NCBI RefSeq assembly: GCF_032854445.1
Contig: NC_088300.1
Span: 8,000,001 to 8,064,000 of the forward strand
Length of the DNA stretch: 64,000 bases
Direction of reading: 5' to 3'
Source of the DNA: Liolophura sinensis
Taxonomy: Eukaryota > Mollusca > Polyplacophora > Chitonida > Chitonidae
The notes beneath the pieces were generated by a model, which was not told the DNA's origin, ran no database searches, and was given only the letters and a program-made list of their open reading frames with translations. Below, in pieces: positions 60,050 through 64,000 of this stretch; positions within the stretch are counted from its first letter, which is position 1, and every line of letters begins with the position of its first letter. A program made the translations under genes and the position numbers.

Positions 60050-60290
60050 CATTCGCGAGCGATTTGCTCCATCGTCGAGCCGCGGCCCCGCGACCAACGG
60101 GCGCGACAGAAAGGGACGAGAACGATCACCGCGAGCGGTACCGTTATCCTCCCATCCCCACCTCGCCCCGCAGGTAGCCAGCCGAGGCACGAGAACGATA
60201 CTATTCGCGCGCGATTTGCACCACCCTCGTGCCGTGGCCGCTACCCTCTGACCGCGGGTCGAGATGTCCTCATCCGGCTTCCATATATAT
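60050..60290 (-). repeat. CpG-rich repeat, right copy of an inverted pair
   Basis: The - strand starts TATATGGAAGCCGGATGAGG then ACATCTCG at about 60288, exactly like the left copy at 57776. It continues with GGCACGAGGGTGGTGCAAAT and ATCGTTCTCGTGCC, then AACGGTACC. Two internal subunits share GCAAATCGCKCGCGAATRGT and CGTTCTC. GGCACGAG and CTCGTGCC bracket one subunit and could form a hairpin. Confidence 0.85.
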
Positions 60291-60304
60291 AGGCATCAAA
60301 GAGA

Positions 60305-60600
60305 CATGTGTAAACCAATCGTCAACAAAAATGTTTCAAGTCAAAACTCTCAAGTCCATTTTCCAGAACAATACTCAATAGAAACCACCAAGGAACTAGA
60401 ACAGAAAGTATATAAAGTGTGAAATTAAGTAAGGAAATTATGTAAAGAGAAGCAGTCTGCAGTCAATCACATTGGAAAGACGCAAGGAATGTTCTAAGCG
60501 AAAAAATGAAATCAGTTTCCAAATCGTGTGCCAAGCTAGTTTATAAGTTGTCGATAGTAAAACTGTAATTCTGTTACACTTCGATTGCAACTTAAGAATC
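60305..60600 (-). mobile_element. Naiad-type element, 3' tail relic, reverse orientation
   Basis: GAAACCACCAAGGAACTAGA, TTATGTAAAGAGAAGCAGTC, GGAAAGACGCAAGGAATGTT, GAAATCAGTTTCCAAATCGT and TTATAAGTTGTCGATAGTAA match the reverse complement of the family tail at 11700-11950. It starts immediately outside the right CpG-rich repeat. Confidence 0.65.
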
Positions 60601-60978
60601 TGCGTTTGTTATCAAAATGCCTCATTGTTGATCATATAAACAGATATAGTTAGAGGTCTTTATCAAAGACGTGGCTGTAGGACCTGATGAGTCGCCTTAA
60701 GATTGGTGGCGTTATATCTAGTCTGACAATTCGGAATGATATTTTCTCTTTGGATGCGTTTGATTAGTTTACCGGGGATGAAATTATCTGTGGGTTTCGA
60801 ATTTGATGGACGGATATGTGAGAAACAATTTCAGAAGGGCCGAGTTTCAGGGTGTTCGGCAGAGAAACATACTAGATTATTGTTGATGTAGCGTCAGGGT
60901 ATGCTGGTGTGTCAGGAAATGCAGAATTGTGGAAGTAATCAAAGTGCGATAAAATCCACTTCTGGGCTTTCATGATAC
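60601..60978. other. No feature recognised
   Basis: AT-rich spacer; CTGATGAGTCG at about 60690 lacks the rest of a hammerhead core. Confidence 0.45.
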
Positions 60979-61080
<102 letters not shown>

Positions 61081-63299
61081 TAGGGGGAGGATGTTAAAGA
61101 CCTTGATGCATCAGTCGAGTTGTTGGGGTTAATTTTACTGGGTCTCCTGATTGGTTCCCGGACTCTTTCAGCTCTAAACGAGACAAAAATACCCTTTGCT
61201 CGAAATAAATGTTATTTGTCACAAAACACATGGTTAGCCTCGATAAGGTTGACAGAGATTCCAACACAATACTGAGCTTAACAAGACCGTTTGAGTTTCG
61301 TGGACGTTGTAATTGTGTCTTGATGGGTCTGATTCTGATAAATCTTAGGCATTCTATTCCTAAGGCCAACACTACTGGATACTAATAATTAACTCAGGGC
61401 CTGTCCAATTTATACGCCACTGTTCAGCAATTTACGACAACCTTCAAAAGAGCCCGAATACAGCAGCTTTGCTGTCATGAAACGTCAGTGGTATTTATGC
61501 ATACATATAGTTTCAGATAAAGGAAAACAGAAGGAAGACACGAATTAATACTGCATCAAAAATTACGACTGGACAATTCATTTACCAAGGCTCATAAAAT
61601 AGCGCGGCTACAGCTTGAAACCGCCGCAGGAAAGCTTGGTCAGGAATATTTACTAAGCAGAAGAAATTGTGATGGCCGGAAAGAAACTGAAATCAATTTC
61701 GATGATAAAATTGATTTAGTTAAGTAAGAGCGTTCTCAGTCTGTCAGTTGATAGGCAGGCAACCATTAGGAAGAACGGAGCCCTATTTCATAATAGGGAA
61801 TAAAATATGGTGACAGTATGGACTTTTATTTGAATCCCTAGACAACCACACCATGATACAATAGTCAAAATAATATTTGCCCTTTGTTGCATTGGAAAGT
61901 CCAACAGAATAAGTCATCTAGTAAATAAGACATTCCTCCTGCCTGAAAATATACAGCGGTAATTCAGTGTAAACTGCAGGTCAAAGTCTAAAACATCTTA
62001 CAACAGAAACTTTCTCCCATTGATAAAAAATACTTCTTAACAAAATACTGCATTTTTTTAGAAAACCAGATACTTGTTGTCGTGATGGAAAATATATGTG
62101 TTAAACTAAAAGCTTCATCCTCTAATTCTGCTTATATCATGGTACCAGAGAGGGTCTAATTTGCTACTATTTATACATTTACCCTCTGAGTTGCACGTCT
62201 TTTTTCTATCTAATGTATGTCTTTGAGAGAGAATTGGTAACTACGATAGGCAAGAGGTTGAGTAGCGTCTACTACTGCCTGATAACATACTACTGACTAG
62301 TCTAATGGTAAAGAGACTGATGGTACATCATTTGATGGAGTCTGCTTGTGAATATGTTCAGTTTCTTTTTAGCGACAATTCTAGAAACAGAAAAGGCAGG
62401 GTCTCAGCCATCCGGCCAAATCTTTGTTTAACTTTGAGTTTTCGGGATGTTTTAGAGCAAACAGCAGGTTATTATGTGCTTGAAATGTTGATATCTTATG
62501 CTCCCAGGTAAAACTCTTATGAAAAACGGTCTACTCAGGAGGTAGCTGTAGCTGGGAAATGAGTGTGAAATCATGAGTGAGGCATGGAAAGTACTGCCTG
62601 ACCTAGCTTACACTACAAAAAGGCTACAAGAAAGCCCACACTGCAATAATTTCTATACACAAGTAGTTATATACTCATCAGACACCCATCAATGGTTAAT
62701 GATGTAACCTCCAGACAGGCTATCCTAAGACACGCCATTACCGGAAATGCGTCGGGGGCAGACCGGAAACAAGGCTTCCTGAGTGCCCATTGTTAACTGA
62801 GATCTTTCATCTGCTGCTGGTTTTGAAAAGGGCCGCTAACAGCTCGGCTTGGCCTCAAATACCCAGAGAGAACCAATATATTCTCTGACAGGATCAACTT
62901 CTTCGCGCCAAATTGACTCGACCCTTGTGTGTGGTTTCCTGTCCCAAGGCCTTTTCCGCTTTTGGTAAATATCACGGTTTGTTTCTGGTTCGACTAGGTA
63001 CAAATGTACATGCGCAAATACAGATATACGACTGCATACGTTAGTTTCTACGTTACGGCATTATGGAGACGTCTCTTTGACGAGTAACGGCACACTGGGC
63101 AGATCAGTGCATTTTAACATGAGCAGATATGTACAATATTGATAATCGTGCGGAAAGGATGACTTATTTCCTGAAATATATGCTATTGAGGAGTTACATG
63201 GTAAAACAGACGATTAGCCATCTTTGATGTGTAATTTTCATTATTGTACCTTGTTCTTGCCTGTTTGCATAGGTCATTCTCCACAACTTCTTGTTTTAA
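61081..63299. other. No gene seen
   Basis: AT-rich; ORFs at 61094-61372 and 62305-62511 have no recognised motifs. Confidence 0.45.
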
Positions 63300-63378
63300 A
63301 GTCTTAGGTGTGACTCTGGACCCTGGATCTACCGCTACCGAAGCGGACGCTCTATCAACTGTGCTATCCGGGCCGGTC
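63300..63378 (-). mobile_element. tRNA-like sequence, probably the head of a third SINE or a tRNA pseudogene
   Basis: The - strand reads GGCCCGGATAGCACAGTTGA then TAGAGCGTCC (A-box-like D arm) and CCGCTTCGGTAGCGG (a pairing anticodon-arm-like stem). A decayed B box (AGGGTCCAGAGTC) follows where GGTTCGAGTC would be expected. The anticodon loop is too short and the T arm does not pair, so it is not a working tRNA. Sequence after it (ACACCTAAGACTTTAAAAC) may belong to a SINE body. Confidence 0.5.
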
Positions 63379-64000
63379 ACAATCAGACGAGGGTTACCTC
63401 CTGAAATTCGAAACTCCCAAAACATAATCGTACCATTGTAGGTGTGTTTGCATTCTTCTATTTAAATATGATTTTTATCACCCAGTCTTAGATTCTTGAT
63501 GCAACAGGGCGATTCCAGGCTTGGCACATAACCAGGTTTGCTTCGATAGAGGATCATGTAGAAGAAAACCACATCCAATTTTACCTTAGTCTTGGATAGG
63601 CCTCATACTTTTCCCTAAACGCTGAAATCCAAGCAATGACATCAAACACGCAACTCTCTTGATCATAAAAAGGCCCTTAAACTCCAGTTGTCACAAACAA
63701 ACCTGTCGCTGTTTTGGGTGCGTCAGTGCGTCATCTGCCGCTTTTTTGAAGCACTTGACAAGTTATATTATAAGCGGCTGTGTTATAAATAAAGCTCAAA
63801 ATCAACACTTTCAGTACACTTGTATACAAGCAGTCGTGTCACATAGATACTACAGTGCAGTTAGAAATGCGGAAATACCAATTGCCCTTGGCAAGGCATG
63901 GCTTAAACACGATAAGTATATAGTAATCAATATAAAACCTCCAAGAATTACACATAAAGAGGCTAGTAATAATGTTATTGTATGTAAAATATGATGACAA
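63379..64000. other. No supported gene
   Basis: An ORF at 63659-63994 (+, 111 codons) runs almost to the window edge. It has no recognised domain, and a chance ORF cannot be excluded. Confidence 0.35.

Noticed and set aside
63300-63378. Functional tRNA gene
   Set aside because: The anticodon loop is too short and the T arm and B box are broken; better read as a SINE head or tRNA pseudogene.
63659-63994. 111-codon ORF near the window end
   Set aside because: No recognisable motif, and composition is like surrounding non-coding DNA; cannot be distinguished from chance.

Overview
The window is animal nuclear DNA, most likely from a mollusc. It is AT-rich, has no long open reading frames, and shows GT/AG-type splice signals. 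It carries many copies of a tRNA-derived SINE whose 3' end reads like TTGAGTACGGCGTAAAACAC; I associate that ending with molluscan genomes from memory, without a search. Coding content is very low. Nearly everything I can support is a mobile element, a relic of one, a minisatellite or a decayed gene fragment.

Gene-like content: (1) one convincing + strand exon at 1431-1611 encodes the last membrane segment (M4 type) of an ionotropic glutamate receptor. It has a strong 3' splice site, and either continues across a GT donor or stops within six codons. A 1.1 kb foldback element lies just upstream. (2) On the - strand at about 17750-18530 is a broken Toll-like receptor: LRR C-terminal cap, membrane segment, juxtamembrane region and TIR domain, spread over three frames with several stops. 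(3) A speculative first exon with a signal peptide lies on the - strand at 10061-10154. (4) A weak transporter-like hydrophobic ORF lies near 43937-44112.

Mobile elements: a Penelope-like retroelement with the features of the Naiad/Chlamys clade (a CxC motif upstream of the reverse transcriptase, GIPMG and YIDD motifs) occupies 31474-33755. It is bounded on both sides by the same 10-bp minisatellite. Six further fragments of that element are scattered in both orientations (near 5.7, 7.7, 11.6, 28.5, 59.1 and 60.4 kb). A CR1/jockey-like non-LTR reverse transcriptase relic lies at 58.1-58.4 kb. SINEs of family 1 (tRNA head plus GTACGGCGTAAAAC tail) occur about a dozen times, two with clear target-site duplications. 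SINE family 2 (tRNA head, ATTC-repeat tail) occurs at about 20.0, 35.4 and 58.7 kb. A third tRNA-like head is at 63.3 kb. A palindromic MITE-like family has copies at 15.9 and 57.1 kb.

Tandem repeats are unusually abundant: 18 bp (3.5-4.2 kb), 34 bp with 68- and 136-bp higher-order units (13.1-14.3 kb), 19 bp with a 171-bp higher-order duplication (18.8-19.5 kb), 39 bp (24.6 kb), 10 bp twice (31.2 and 33.8 kb), 22 bp (46.3 kb), 28 bp (49.5-50.3 kb), 39 bp (50.9 kb), 35 bp (55.9 kb), 21 bp (56.9 kb) and (GA)n (61.0 kb). Most of the longer open reading frames are artefacts of these arrays. A pair of CpG-rich repeats in inverted orientation (57.8 and 60.1 kb) brackets a 2.1 kb patchwork of transposon relics.

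No complete functional gene is visible. The window reads as a large intron plus intergenic DNA worked over by repeats.
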